Notes under the pieces: model-generated
Told to the model about the DNA's origin: nothing
The model's input: the letters and a program-made list of their open reading frames with translations, nothing else
Database searches by the model: none
In this document: piece after piece, positions 1 through 10,915 of the stretch
Position numbering within the stretch: the stretch's first letter is position 1
Layout: each line of letters starts with the position of its first letter
Translations under genes and position numbers: made by a program
Assembly: GCF_013394165.1 (NCBI RefSeq)
Contig: NZ_CP041330.1
Coordinates: 434,001-498,000 of the forward strand
Source: Pseudoalteromonas sp. Scap06
GTDB taxonomy: Bacteria > Pseudomonadota > Gammaproteobacteria > Enterobacterales > Alteromonadaceae
DNA: 64,000 bases
Direction of reading: 5' to 3'

Positions 1-50
1 TTACTCCGACTGAGTGGAAACGTGAGCAAAAATTCATTTTACCGCAATAA
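1..50 (+). CDS. ibaG: IbaG/BolA-family protein, C-terminal end only
   Basis: Only the last 15 or so codons are in the window, in frame 3, ending at the TAA at 48-50. The readable tail is TPTEWKREQKFILPQ, which resembles the TPAEW-(R/K)-x-(R/K) ending of E. coli IbaG, the acid-stress BolA-like protein. In enterobacteria ibaG lies directly before murA, as here, with 14 bp between the two genes. The call rests on this short tail plus synteny, so it is probable rather than certain. Confidence 0.6.
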   Translation, partial: TPTEWKREQKFILPQ

Positions 51-64
51 ATAAGGCCCCTTAG

Positions 65-1324
<1,260 letters not shown>

Positions 1325-1355
1325 TTATATTAATACAATTATTATTCTAACGCAT

Positions 1356-1385
1356 AAAAAACGCGATTATATATCGCGTTTTTTT
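1356..1385. terminator. Bidirectional Rho-independent terminator between murA and degS
   Basis: The hairpin has arms ACGCGAT (1361-1367) and ATCGCGT (1373-1379) extended by an A-run on the left and a T-run on the right. It can therefore stop murA transcripts on the plus strand and degS transcripts on the minus strand. Confidence 0.8.
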
Positions 1386-1415
1386 ATGTCTAATGCCAAA
1401 ATATAAACAAGCGCT

Positions 1416-2522
1416 TTATAGCTTGGTTTCGAGCTCGGCTACTTTCACCATTATTTTTTGTATTTTACCGTTACGGTATAGCTCAAACTCAATTTCTTTA
1501 CCTGGCTCGGTACTGCCTATCTTTTTTAATACATTTTGTGGATTAGCCACTGAAAGCCCAGCAATTTTAATTACAATATCTTGCTCTTCTATACCCGCCT
1601 GCCATGCAGGACCTAGAGGGTCGAGATTGGTAATACGCATGCCTGCGACAGGCGTTAAGCTATCATTGACCTCTTTGCCTGTACTATCTACTGCAGTGCC
1701 TTCAAAGCCCAAATAACCACGAACAACACGACCATGGCGAATAAGTTTACCCATAACTTCTTTAGCAAGGGTGTAAGGTACAGCAAAAAATATTCCCTGA
1801 ATGTTCAAGTTCTCACGGGTTTTAAATTGGGCTGAGGTGATCCCTACTAAGTCGCCATTAGAATTTACCAGCGCTCCCCCCGAATTACCCACGTTAATAG
1901 CGGCATCCATCTGCAATAAATTATTGTAAGGACTGTCGGTAATTTTTTGCTTACCAGTGGCGCTAATGATCCCCTGAGTAATTGTTTGCCCTAAATTTAA
2001 TGGATTCCCGATTGCTAACACCAAATCGCCTACATTCGAGGTGTAGTTGTCATTAACAGGAATAACAGGGAGGTGGTTGGCATTTATTTTTAATAATGCT
2101 AAATCGGTAATGGTATCAAAGCCAATAAGTTGTACATCAAAAAAACGTCTCCCATCGGTAAGAATCACCAGTATTTGGTCGGCATTATTGATCACATGGT
2201 AGTTTGTCAATATATAGCCATCGGGTGACATGATCACGCCAGATCCGAGCTCTTGCACCGTATTTTGGCGCTTGTAGCGTGGCTCTTTAGAAATGCTTTC
2301 TGAAAAAATAGTGACGACCGATGGTGCCGCGCGTTTAACCGCATCCGAAAAGCTTAAATGGCTTGTGGTCATTGCGCTTGGCAGGGGAACATTAGGTAGT
2401 AATGCAGTCCGCATGTTAGGGCTGAAAAAAACCACTAAAAAAGCAATGCCTAAACCGGCAAACAAAGGAGGAAGTACAAATTTTAGAAGTTTTAGCACGG
2501 TATTCTTATTGTTAGTGAGCAA
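1416..2522 (-). CDS. degS: Envelope-stress sensor serine protease DegS
   Basis: DegS is an inner-membrane-anchored periplasmic protease. It senses unfolded porins through its PDZ domain and cuts the anti-sigma factor RseA to release sigma-E. The 368 aa show one hydrophobic anchor (residues 11-33), a trypsin-like domain with the triad H109 (TNYHV), D140 (TDLALL) and S214 (GNSGGA), and a single PDZ domain in the last 100 residues. The single PDZ and the anchor separate it from DegQ next door. The chosen start is TTG at 2522. An AAAGGG lies only a few bases before it, so initiation at the in-frame GTG eight codons later is also possible. Confidence 0.92.
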   Translation of the reverse strand: MLTNNKNTVLKLLKFVLPPLFAGLGIAFLVVFFSPNMRTALLPNVPLPSAMTTSHLSFSDAVKRAAPSVVTIFSESISKEPRYKRQNTVQELGSGVIMSPDGYILTNYHVINNADQILVILTDGRRFFDVQLIGFDTITDLALLKINANHLPVIPVNDNYTSNVGDLVLAIGNPLNLGQTITQGIISATGKQKITDSPYNNLLQMDAAINVGNSGGALVNSNGDLVGITSAQFKTRENLNIQGIFFAVPYTLAKEVMGKLIRHGRVVRGYLGFEGTAVDSTGKEVNDSLTPVAGMRITNLDPLGPAWQAGIEEQDIVIKIAGLSVANPQNVLKKIGSTEPGKEIEFELYRNGKIQKIMVKVAELETKL

Positions 2523-2540
2523 TCCCTTTATGATGGCACA

Positions 2541-2570
2541 AAAAAAATAACAGCGGCAAGTGCCGCTGTT
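2541..2570 (-). terminator. Terminator of degQ, before degS
   Basis: A 10-bp perfect stem, AACAGCGGCA (2549-2558) and TGCCGCTGTT (2561-2570), is followed on the minus strand by a T-run (2541-2547). It ends degQ transcripts just 20 bp before the degS start, so degS probably depends on read-through or on a promoter inside degQ. Confidence 0.75.
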
Positions 2571-2585
2571 ACTTTTATTGTATTA

Positions 2586-3938
2586 TTACTGAATTAATAC
2601 AAAGATAGACTCGCGTCCGCGTTTAACACCTAACACAATATTACCTTGAATATCGTCGATAATTTGGTTCATGTCGCGAATGCTTTCTACCCGTTGACGG
2701 TTTACTTGCACAATAACATCGCCTTCTTCAAGGCCAACCCGTGCTGATGGTGAACGAGGATCGACCGAGGTTACCTCAATGCCTTTCATTTTGTTTTTCT
2801 TCACATTTTCTAGTGTTGCACCTTGGAATGCTGGGTGTAATTCTTCACCTGCAGCTGTAATTCCTGATGCGCCATCTAGGGTAACTTCAACGTTTTTAAC
2901 TTTACCGTCACGATAAATTCCTAGCTGCACTTCACGGCCTTCACCTAAGGTGGCTATTTTGCTTCGCAGTTCATGGAAGCCACTAATTTCGCTGCCATTA
3001 ATGCTAATAATCACATCGCCTGCTTTAATACCGGCTTTGCTGGCAGCTGTGTCATCGAGTACCTGCATAACGTAAGCGCCTTGTTTAACATCAAGCTGCT
3101 GTGCTTTGGCAAGGCCTGCATCAAGAGGGCGGCCTGAAATACCTAGCGAGCCACGGCGTACTTCACCATGCTCTACAATTTGATCAACAAGGTTTTTCAT
3201 CATGTTTGATGGAATAGCAAAACCAATCCCCACATTACCACCCGATGCACCTAAAATAGCGGTATTAATACCAATTAACTCACCGTTTAAATTAACTAAA
3301 GCGCCACCTGAGTTGCCTTGGTTAATCGCGGCATCGGTTTGAATGAAATCTTCGTAACCTTCAATATTTAAACCACTACGACCTAATGCGCTAACAATAC
3401 CTGAGGTAACGGTATGGCTTAAACCAAAAGGGTTACCAATAGCTACAGCAAAATCACCGACACGTAAGTCATCTGAGTTAGCAAGTTTTACCGCGGTTAA
3501 TTCATCTGCGTCTATTTGTAGTAGCGCAATATCAGACTCTTTATCGCTACCAATTTTTGTTGCATCATATTCGCGACCATCTTCGAGGGTAACCACCATT
3601 TTTTCGGCGTCTTGTACAACATGGTTGTTAGTAACCACATAGCCTTTATCGGCATCAATAATAACTCCAGAGCCTAAACCACTAAACTGTCGCTTTTGGC
3701 TACGTGGCTGCGGGTTGCCAAAAAAGAAATCGAGTGGGTCACCACGTCGACGCACTTCTTTAGAGCCTGAAACCTGAATACTCACTACACCTGGCGTGAT
3801 TTGCTCAAGCATAGGGGCAAGTGTTGGTAATTGTTGACCATTAACGGCAACCGGCAACTTAGCAAACGAGGCGGTTGGGCTTAATAATAAGCTAGTAGAT
3901 AAAATAGCAGCACTGATAAGTGATAATTTCATTTTCAT
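2586..3938 (-). CDS. degQ: Periplasmic serine endoprotease DegQ/DegP family
   Basis: This is an HtrA-family protease and chaperone that degrades misfolded envelope proteins. The 450 aa contain a signal peptide (residues 1-26, ending ASFA), a trypsin-like domain with H106 (TNNHV), D136 (SDIALL) and S210 (QGNSGGA), and two C-terminal PDZ domains at about 255-345 and 365-445. The short LA loop (residues 61-85) and the degQ-degS gene order favour DegQ over DegP. The start at 3938 gives a standard signal peptide (MKMKLSLISAAILSTSLLLS). Confidence 0.93.
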   Translation of the reverse strand: MKMKLSLISAAILSTSLLLSPTASFAKLPVAVNGQQLPTLAPMLEQITPGVVSIQVSGSKEVRRRGDPLDFFFGNPQPRSQKRQFSGLGSGVIIDADKGYVVTNNHVVQDAEKMVVTLEDGREYDATKIGSDKESDIALLQIDADELTAVKLANSDDLRVGDFAVAIGNPFGLSHTVTSGIVSALGRSGLNIEGYEDFIQTDAAINQGNSGGALVNLNGELIGINTAILGASGGNVGIGFAIPSNMMKNLVDQIVEHGEVRRGSLGISGRPLDAGLAKAQQLDVKQGAYVMQVLDDTAASKAGIKAGDVIISINGSEISGFHELRSKIATLGEGREVQLGIYRDGKVKNVEVTLDGASGITAAGEELHPAFQGATLENVKKNKMKGIEVTSVDPRSPSARVGLEEGDVIVQVNRQRVESIRDMNQIIDDIQGNIVLGVKRGRESIFVLIQ

Positions 3939-4069
3939 AGTCAGGGTTTACTCCACTTAAAAAGCAAAAGGCTGCAATAAGCAGCCTCAAAAAAGTATCA
4001 AAGCTGTATACCTAGCTCACACTTGGCTAGGTATATTACTTAAAGACTATGGGGTCAAAAAAAAGTTCA

Positions 4070-4504
4070 TCAAGATGCTTTAGAAGTATTCACATCACCT
4101 GCAAATAAACCTGACTTACCCGACACATAATCCGCTGGTTGAGCATCGGCGTTTGAGCGATCTGAACTACGTTCTTTTAATGACGCTTGTAATTGCTCTG
4201 TGGTTTCTTTTGAGAAAAACGGCTCAGCAGGGGCTTTATTTCTGTCTTCGAGTAACAGTTGATTGGTTTCTTCAACATGACTTAATAACTGATCGTAGTT
4301 TTCTTTCATTTTGTTTACTAACTTACCAGTATTCGCCAAATGGTCGGCAACATCTTGGCGATACTGCTCAAGCGAATGCTTAGCTTGCTCTGCTTGTTGC
4401 TCTAATTCATCTTGTTTAAACTGTTTTTTAGTGACAAAGGCACCAACGAAAAATGCAGCAATAGCAACTACTACCACTAATCCTACCCATGTAAATGTAC
4501 CCAT
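4070..4504 (-). CDS. zapG: Inner-membrane cell-division/envelope protein ZapG (YhcB, DUF1043)
   Basis: YhcB/ZapG is a small inner-membrane protein linked to the divisome and to cell-envelope synthesis. The 144-aa product has one N-terminal membrane helix (residues 5-24, TWVGLVVVVAIAAFFVGAFV) and then a long cytoplasmic coiled coil (30-95). A conserved PFFSKE motif and a polar tail follow. It is transcribed divergently from zapE, with 121 bp between the starts, the arrangement seen in E. coli (yhcB next to yhcM). The conserved F-G-x-K motif region and length support the assignment. Confidence 0.9.
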   Translation of the reverse strand: MGTFTWVGLVVVVAIAAFFVGAFVTKKQFKQDELEQQAEQAKHSLEQYRQDVADHLANTGKLVNKMKENYDQLLSHVEETNQLLLEDRNKAPAEPFFSKETTEQLQASLKERSSDRSNADAQPADYVSGKSGLFAGDVNTSKAS

Positions 4505-4625
4505 AAATTCACCTCTATGCGAAAATAACTAAAAAATTAAAATGCTACTAAGTCTAATATACCCTGAGTATTGATGCGTGTTAATATGCTTTACAAATTA
4601 AACTGTGTTTTAACTGTAAATAGAT

Positions 4626-5714
4626 ATGACTCCTTGGCAAACATACCAGCAAGACCTTCAACGCGATGACTTTGTACATGACGCAGCACAAGAAAATGCA
4701 GTTCGTCATTTACAGCGTTTATACGACGATTTAACACAAGCAAAACCACAATCTAAAGGTTTTTTTGCAAAGCTTTTTAATAAAGCAGAGCCAGCTCCAA
4801 TTAAAGGTTTATACTTTTGGGGTGGTGTAGGCCGTGGTAAAACTTACCTTGTTGATACTTTTTATGAAGCGTTACCGGGTGATAGAAAAATGCGAGTGCA
4901 TTTTCACCGCTTTATGCACCGAGTACACGATGAACTTAAAAAGTTAAATAACACTGCCAACCCTTTAGAAACAGTAGCCGATATTTTCAAAGCAGAAACA
5001 GACATAATTTGTTTTGATGAATTTTTTGTTCAAGACATTACCGACGCTATGTTGCTCGGTGGTTTAATGGAAGCATTATTCGCTCGCGGTATTGTACTGG
5101 TTGCCACGTCAAATATTATACCTGACGACTTATACCGCAATGGTTTACAGCGTGCCCGTTTTTTACCAGCTATTGCCTTAGTGAATAAGCATACTGAAAT
5201 AGTTAATGTAGATTCAGGCGTTGATTACCGATTACGTACTCTTGAGCAAGCAGAAATTTTTCATAGCCCGCTTGATGAACAAGCCGATAAAAACCTATTC
5301 GAATATTTTGACAAGCTCTCGCCAGAAGTCGGTAAACTAGATACCCCAATAGAAATAGAAGGGCGGATGATCAACACTCGCAAAGTATCTGACTGCATCG
5401 TTATGTTTGAATTTAGCGAACTGTGTGAAACTGCCCGTAGCCAAGTTGATTACATGGAAATAAGCCGGTTATATAACACGGTGATTTTATCTAATGTAAA
5501 ACAGCTAGGGCAAAATAATGATGATGCAGCAAGGCGCTTTATTGCGTTAGTAGATGAATTTTATGAGCGTAATGTAACGTTAATTATCTCTGCAGAAAAA
5601 CCGATTACCGAGCTGTATACACAAGGCAATTTAAACTTTGAATTTAAACGCTGTATTAGTCGCTTACAAGAAATGCAATCGTTAGAGTATTTAGCCCGAG
5701 AGCATTTAGCTTAA
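4626..5714 (+). CDS. zapE: Cell-division ATPase ZapE (AFG1-like)
   Basis: ZapE is an AAA-type ATPase that associates with the Z-ring in late division and under low oxygen. The 362 aa carry a Walker A at about residues 66-73 (GGVGRGKT), the HFHRFMHRVH segment after it, and a Walker B (IICFDEF) near 125. An SNIIPDDLYRNGLQRARFLP sensor region is typical of the AFG1/ZapE family. It is head-to-head with zapG. The ATG at 4626 has a weak ribosome-binding site. The gene ends at a composite intergenic repeat with a strong bidirectional hairpin. Confidence 0.93.
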   Translation: MTPWQTYQQDLQRDDFVHDAAQENAVRHLQRLYDDLTQAKPQSKGFFAKLFNKAEPAPIKGLYFWGGVGRGKTYLVDTFYEALPGDRKMRVHFHRFMHRVHDELKKLNNTANPLETVADIFKAETDIICFDEFFVQDITDAMLLGGLMEALFARGIVLVATSNIIPDDLYRNGLQRARFLPAIALVNKHTEIVNVDSGVDYRLRTLEQAEIFHSPLDEQADKNLFEYFDKLSPEVGKLDTPIEIEGRMINTRKVSDCIVMFEFSELCETARSQVDYMEISRLYNTVILSNVKQLGQNNDDAARRFIALVDEFYERNVTLIISAEKPITELYTQGNLNFEFKRCISRLQEMQSLEYLAREHLA

Positions 5715-5733
5715 AATACGAAGGTTAGAGTTA

Positions 5734-5867
5734 ACGGGCTGCGAGCTACGGGCTGAAATTACGTAGCAGCGGGTTTACCCCGCGTAAAGTTGGTCATTTA
5801 AAATAAAAAAACCTTGCGATGTTAACCGCAAGGTTTTTTTATTTCTCGAACCTCGAACCTCGAACTT
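5734..5867. repeat. Composite intergenic repeat, copy A (heptads, GTAG palindrome, hairpin, heptads)
   Basis: The 134-bp gap between zapE and gorA is almost fully built of repeat modules. It has three 7-bp units of the form RCGRGNN (5734-5754), a REP-like palindrome starting GTAG (5763-5784), the hairpin listed separately, and three CGAACCT units (5847-5867). The last are the same heptad family on the opposite strand. The last array runs directly into the gorA stop codon. Copies with the same modules occur at 18376-18527 and 62441-62761. Confidence 0.75.
5801..5844. terminator. Bidirectional terminator between zapE and gorA
   Basis: An 18-bp perfect stem (5801-5818 with 5827-5844) encloses the loop ATGTTAAC. 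A-runs and T-runs flank the GC core ACCTTGCG/CGCAAGGT, so it can terminate both convergent genes. The same core and loop recur at 62691-62738. Confidence 0.85.
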
Positions 5868-7227
5868 ACCTCATGGTAACAAACTCTTCAGACCCGGTTG
5901 GGTGTAATGCTACAACCGCATCAAAATCGGCTTTAGTCGCGCCCATTTTCATTGCGACTGCAAAACCCTGAATCATTTCATCAACGGTAAAACCAATACC
6001 GTGTAAGCCCACAACTTTTTCATCATCGCCTGCACACACTAACATCATATTACAGGCTTGGCGGTGCTGAGTAACTGCAGTATACATAGCCGCAAAGCTT
6101 GATTTGTATACTTTTACATTTTCGCCGCCGTACTGAGAAATCGCTTCTTGCTCAGTCAAACCAATGGTGCCGATAGGTGGGTGGCTAAATACTACGGTTG
6201 GTACTAGGCTGTAGTCCATTTTTAAATCGTTCGGCAATTCTTTATTAAATAAACGCTCCGATAGAGTACGACCCGCTTTAACAGCAACCGGTGTAAGCTC
6301 AATACCATTTTCGATAATATCACCCACAGCGTATACATTTTCAGCTGTGGTGTTTTGGTATTCATCTACTTTTACATAACCGCTTTCGTTTATTTCTACG
6401 CCTGCTGCAGCAAGGTTAATTTTATCGGTTGTTGGCGTGCGGCCTATAGCCCAAATAACCTGATCAACATTTTCGCTGTAACCATTCTCAAAATGAATCG
6501 TTAAGCTGCCATCAGCCTCTTTTACCACTTCTTTTGGTGAACACTCAGTGTGCAGTGTTGGGCCTTCTTTTGCCATAATATCAACCAGTGTGTCGATAAT
6601 GTATGGGTCAAAAGTACGCAGTGGCTTGCTCTTACGAACAAATAAGTGAGTTTGTGTACCTAAGCTGTGTAAAACACCGGCAATTTCTACGGCAATATAA
6701 CCGGCACCAACAACGGCAACACGTTTAGGTTGTTCGTTCAGCTCAAAAAAGCCGTTTGAATCAATACCGTGTTCAGCACCTGGAATATTAGGAATAGTAG
6801 GGCGGCCACCAACGGCAACTAAAATGTGATCGGCAGTATAGTGCTCGCCATCTACTTCAACGGTTTTACTATCAACAAACTTTGCAAAACCTTTGATCAC
6901 AGTTACGCCATTTTTAGCTAAACCATTATCATAGCCTTTGTGAATACGGCCAATATAGGCTTCACGGCTTTCTACTAGTTTTGACCAATCAAAGCCTTTA
7001 ACTTCAACATCAAAACCGTAATCAGGAGCATAAAGATTAATTGCTTCAGCAACTTGAGCGCCATGCCACATTACTTTTTTAGGAACACACCCTACGTTTA
7101 CGCAGGTGCCACCCATGTGTTTAGCTTCAATTAATGCTACTTTTGCGCCACGCATTGCTGCACGGTTAGCTGATGCAATACCACCACTACCGCCACCAAT
7201 TGCAATGTAATCAAAATGCTGAGCCAT
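5866..7227 (-). CDS. gorA: Glutathione-disulfide reductase
   Basis: This FAD- and NADPH-dependent cytosolic reductase regenerates reduced glutathione. From the ATG at 7227 the product has 453 aa. It shows the FAD-binding GGGSGG motif (residues 11-16), the redox-active pair C42/C47 ([13 protein letters not shown]), a second Rossmann motif (VGAGYIA, NADPH), and the C-terminal catalytic HPT (LHPTGSEE). An upstream in-frame start at 7287 would add 20 unrelated residues. The ATG at 7227 is preferred because GAGGA lies 7 bp ahead of it and the cysteines then match E. coli numbering. Confidence 0.93.
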   Translation of the reverse strand: MAQHFDYIAIGGGSGGIASANRAAMRGAKVALIEAKHMGGTCVNVGCVPKKVMWHGAQVAEAINLYAPDYGFDVEVKGFDWSKLVESREAYIGRIHKGYDNGLAKNGVTVIKGFAKFVDSKTVEVDGEHYTADHILVAVGGRPTIPNIPGAEHGIDSNGFFELNEQPKRVAVVGAGYIAVEIAGVLHSLGTQTHLFVRKSKPLRTFDPYIIDTLVDIMAKEGPTLHTECSPKEVVKEADGSLTIHFENGYSENVDQVIWAIGRTPTTDKINLAAAGVEINESGYVKVDEYQNTTAENVYAVGDIIENGIELTPVAVKAGRTLSERLFNKELPNDLKMDYSLVPTVVFSHPPIGTIGLTEQEAISQYGGENVKVYKSSFAAMYTAVTQHRQACNMMLVCAGDDEKVVGLHGIGFTVDEMIQGFAVAMKMGATKADFDAVVALHPTGSEEFVTMR

Positions 7228-7457
7228 GTTTAATCCTCTAAATGTGTTTAACAATGTTTTACCGATAATATCATATGCGATGAACAAGTCACTTGTTCAG
7301 GTTTGCTAAAACCTCTACCATCAAACGAAAATCAAGCTAGTTAAGATCAAGGTATTATTAGTCGAGCGTATATTAAGCTAAGAGCTGAACACTTCCCCTT
7401 GTATTTACGTATTTTGCCCCAACTTCATTTTTATATTTGCATAAACTGAGAATGACT

Positions 7458-9509
7458 ATGAGCAATGCACAAACAAATCCCCTTATTGGGCTTGAAGGAC
7501 TTCCTCCTTTTTCAAAAATAAAGCCTGAGCATGTAGTACCGGCATTAAAAAAAGGTATCGAGCACTGTCGCAGTGCGATTGAAAGCGTATTAGCAAAGCA
7601 ATCTTTCACCTGGAATGATTTAGTACTACCGCTTGAAGAAGCTGACGATAAACTATCGCGATTATTTTCACCGGTATCACATTTAAACTCGGTGATGAAC
7701 AACGATGAACTTCGCGAAGCTTATGAGCAGTGTTTACCGCTTATTTCTGAATATTCTACTTTTGTTGGCCAACACCAAGGCTTATATGAGGCTTACAGCG
7801 CTATTTATAATAGCGATGAATTTAAAACACTCACTACCGCTCAGCAAAAAACCGTTACCAACGCATTGCGTGACTTTAAGCTTTCAGGCATTGCACTAAA
7901 TCCTGAGCAGCAAAAACGCTACGGTGAAATTAGTGCGCGTTTATCAGAGCTTGCTTCAAAATTTGGTAATAATGTGATGGATGCCACGCTTGCATGGCAT
8001 AAGCATATTACCGATGAAAGCCAACTAGCGGGTTTACCAGAGTCAGCACTGGCATTAGCGGCCGATACAGCAAAAAGTAAAGACTTAGAAGGCTGGGTAT
8101 TCACTCTCGATTTCCCTTCTTACTTACCTATAATGACTTACGCAGACGACCGTGAACTTCGCAAAGAAACATACACCGCGTTTTCTACTCGTGCATCCGA
8201 TCAAGGTCCAAATGCAGGAGAGTTTGATAACTCGGCGATTATGAGTGAAGAACTGGCACTGCGTCATGAGTTAGCACAATTACTGGGCTTTAATAATTAC
8301 GCCGAAAAATCGTTAGCTACAAAAATGGCAGAATCACCTGCACAGGTATTTTCATTTTTAGAAGACTTAGCAGCTAAATCTAAGCCACAAGCAGAGCAAG
8401 AGCTTAAAGAGTTGCAACAATACGCAAAGCAACAGCACGGTATTAGTGAACTACAGGCATGGGACTTTGGTTATTACAGCGAAAAGCTAAAGCAAGAAAA
8501 ATACGCGATTTCAGATGAAGTATTACGCCCATACTTCCCTGCCGATAAAGTGCTCAGTGGTTTGTTCGAAACTGTTAACCGCTTGTTTGGTATTACTGTT
8601 AAAGAGCAAAAAGACATTGATACTTACCATAAAGATGTGCGCTTTTTTGAAATTTACGATAGCAACAATACTTTACGTGGCCGTTTCTACTTAGATTTAT
8701 ACGCCCGTGACCACAAGCGTGGTGGTGCGTGGATGGATGACTGTATGGGTCGTAAAGTGCGTGCTAATGGTGAACTTCAAACACCAGTTGCTTACTTAGT
8801 GTGTAACTTTAATAAAGCGATTGGCGATAAGCCTGCTTTGTTTACCCATAATGAAGTAACCACACTGTTCCATGAGTTTGGTCACGGCATTCACCACATG
8901 TTAACTCAAGTAGATGCAGCGCCTGTTGCTGGTATTAATGGTGTGGCATGGGATGCCGTTGAATTGCCAAGTCAGTTTTTAGAAAACTGGTGTTACGAAG
9001 AAGAAGCCCTAAGCTTTATTTCAGGCCACTTCGAAACCGGTGAGCCATTACCAAAAGAGCTACTAGATAAACTATTGGCCGCTAAAAATTACAACTCAGG
9101 TATGCAAATGCTAAGACAACTTGAGTTCTCGTTATTCGATTTTAAAATTCACCATGACTACGTGGCAGACAAACCATGTAACATTCAAGCTGTACTTGAT
9201 GATGTACGCAGTCGTACCTCAGTCATTAAGCCGCCAGCGTTTAACCGTTTTCAGCATGGCTTTAGTCATATTTTTGCGGGCGGTTACAGTGCAGGCTATT
9301 ACTCGTATAAATGGGCTGAAGTACTTTCGGCTGATGCCTACTCTAAATTTGAAGAAGAGGGGATTTTTAATCCACAAACTGGCCAAGCGTTTATGCAGCA
9401 TATTCTTGAAAAAGGCGGCAGCGAAGAGCCAATGGCACTGTTTAAAAACTTCCGCGGTCGTGAGCCAAGTGTAGATGCACTACTGCGCCACAGCGGCATC
9501 GCCGCTTAG
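7458..9509 (+). CDS. prlC: Oligopeptidase A (M3 zinc metallopeptidase)
   Basis: PrlC is a cytosolic endopeptidase that degrades signal peptides and other short peptides. The gene starts with MSNAQTNPLIG at 7458 and encodes 683 aa, close to the 680 of E. coli PrlC. It holds the thermolysin-type zinc motif HEFGH at 472-476. The third zinc ligand lies in the downstream ENWCYEEEAL segment (about 505-515). A GAG at 7448-7450 gives a fitting ribosome-binding site for 7458. Earlier in-frame starts at 7437 (TTG) and 7452 are less likely. In many gammaproteobacteria prlC and gor are also near neighbours. Confidence 0.94.
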   Translation: MSNAQTNPLIGLEGLPPFSKIKPEHVVPALKKGIEHCRSAIESVLAKQSFTWNDLVLPLEEADDKLSRLFSPVSHLNSVMNNDELREAYEQCLPLISEYSTFVGQHQGLYEAYSAIYNSDEFKTLTTAQQKTVTNALRDFKLSGIALNPEQQKRYGEISARLSELASKFGNNVMDATLAWHKHITDESQLAGLPESALALAADTAKSKDLEGWVFTLDFPSYLPIMTYADDRELRKETYTAFSTRASDQGPNAGEFDNSAIMSEELALRHELAQLLGFNNYAEKSLATKMAESPAQVFSFLEDLAAKSKPQAEQELKELQQYAKQQHGISELQAWDFGYYSEKLKQEKYAISDEVLRPYFPADKVLSGLFETVNRLFGITVKEQKDIDTYHKDVRFFEIYDSNNTLRGRFYLDLYARDHKRGGAWMDDCMGRKVRANGELQTPVAYLVCNFNKAIGDKPALFTHNEVTTLFHEFGHGIHHMLTQVDAAPVAGINGVAWDAVELPSQFLENWCYEEEALSFISGHFETGEPLPKELLDKLLAAKNYNSGMQMLRQLEFSLFDFKIHHDYVADKPCNIQAVLDDVRSRTSVIKPPAFNRFQHGFSHIFAGGYSAGYYSYKWAEVLSADAYSKFEEEGIFNPQTGQAFMQHILEKGGSEEPMALFKNFRGREPSVDALLRHSGIAA

Positions 9510-9544
9510 GGTCTGTTGATTTTTGCGGATTAAAATATAATTAC

Positions 9545-9569
9545 AAAAGCGCCCCAGAGGCGCTTTTTT
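9545..9569 (+). terminator. Terminator after prlC
   Basis: Arms AAAAGCGCC (9545-9553) and GGCGCTTTT (9559-9567) form a 9-bp stem with loop CCAGA, followed by T residues. Confidence 0.85.
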
Positions 9570-9671
9570 ATTGCCTAAAATACAGCGCTGTTAAAGAATA
9601 TTTTGAATAAATTTTAGTAGTTTTAACATGGCGTACTATGCTTTTAACAAAGTACTAAAAGGGACTAACGC

Positions 9672-10850
9672 ATGGCAAAGTTAATACTGGCAATTGATGA
9701 CGATAAATTAATGCACCATATTATTGAAGAATCTTTAGCTGGGTTTTGCAAAGTGATCCACGCCAAAAATGGTGAAGATGGCATAAGACAAGCGATTAAA
9801 TATAACCCCGATATTATTTTGCTTGATGTTGAAATGCCGGGGATGTCTGGTTATGAGGTTTGCCAAACTATTAAACAAAATAAAGCCACAACAGATATTC
9901 CGGTAATGTTTTTATCATCCAAAGTGGGGCAAGCTGAACGTATTAAAGGGTTTAGTGTTGGCGGGGCTGACTACATTTTGAAGCCTTTTAACGCACAGGA
10001 GCTGATGGCACGCATTAAAATTCTTTACCAGTATCGCAAGCAGTGTGCAACACTGCAGTATGATATAGCAAAGGCCAATAAAACAGCTGAAATGGCGATG
10101 ATTGAGACCGGTGACATGGGGCGCATTATGCGTTTTGTTTGTCAAAGCTATCATGCCGATAATTTAGAATTATTAAGTGAATACTTTTTAGGGTTTTTTA
10201 CTCCATTACACCTCAATGTCGTGGTTGTTTTTTGGCAAAATAACCAGGGAATGTTTTATAGCCAAGAAACAGGCGTATGCCCATTAGAGCAAGAGCTACT
10301 CATACAGCATAAAAATGCAGAACGCTTTGTTGATATTGGTCATAGTACTATTATTAATTACCCTAATATTTCACTATTAATTAAAAATATGCCTGTAGAT
10401 ACGCCATCACTTTATGGTCGCTATAAAGATTTATTTCCACATATTTTAGAAGTAACTAACGAAAAAGTAGTGACTATACAGCAGCACCAATATCGACTAA
10501 TGCGCGACAATGAGCTAACCCTTGCTTTTAAAGATATTGTTGCCCAGCTTAAAAATCAAAACGCCATGCAAACGAGTGCAATTAGCCAGCTTACAGAGCA
10601 GCTTGAGCAACTCCAATCGCTAATGCAAACACACAACGAGATACCAGCTTCGCAATTTAATCAGCAAATAACTCAGCTTAGTCATACATCACAGCAGCTG
10701 GTTGCAACCACTAATGATTTAGCCTTTATTAAGCACCAGCTAAAAACAACCACTCAACAGCGTGATGACTTAATTACTCAAACACAACTAAGTAAACAAC
10801 AAACGCAGCCAGAACCTGAGAGTGAAAATAACGATATTGAGTTGTTTTAA
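9672..10850 (+). CDS. Orphan response regulator with receiver domain and coiled-coil tail
   Basis: Residues 1-122 form a CheY-like receiver: acidic D9-D11 pocket, phospho-acceptor D52 (LLDVEMPGMSG), S82 and K104 (LKPF). No DNA-binding, GGDEF, EAL or HD-GYP domain follows. Residues 130-295 form a globular region of unknown family. Residues 300-380 are Gln-rich with heptad-like leucines, probably a coiled coil. There is no histidine kinase next to it, so the partner is unknown. The output may be protein-protein interaction. It stands alone between two intergenic gaps. Confidence 0.75.
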   Translation: MAKLILAIDDDKLMHHIIEESLAGFCKVIHAKNGEDGIRQAIKYNPDIILLDVEMPGMSGYEVCQTIKQNKATTDIPVMFLSSKVGQAERIKGFSVGGADYILKPFNAQELMARIKILYQYRKQCATLQYDIAKANKTAEMAMIETGDMGRIMRFVCQSYHADNLELLSEYFLGFFTPLHLNVVVVFWQNNQGMFYSQETGVCPLEQELLIQHKNAERFVDIGHSTIINYPNISLLIKNMPVDTPSLYGRYKDLFPHILEVTNEKVVTIQQHQYRLMRDNELTLAFKDIVAQLKNQNAMQTSAISQLTEQLEQLQSLMQTHNEIPASQFNQQITQLSHTSQQLVATTNDLAFIKHQLKTTTQQRDDLITQTQLSKQQTQPEPESENNDIELF

Positions 10851-10915
10851 ACTAGAGATCGTATATTGGCTTTGTTTGGGTATAATAACGGTGAAATTTA
10901 TCATCGGAGTGTGAA

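Noticed and set aside
1393..1716. 107-codon plus-strand frame in the degS 3' end
   Set aside because: It is antisense to the DegS PDZ domain and has no recognisable domain.
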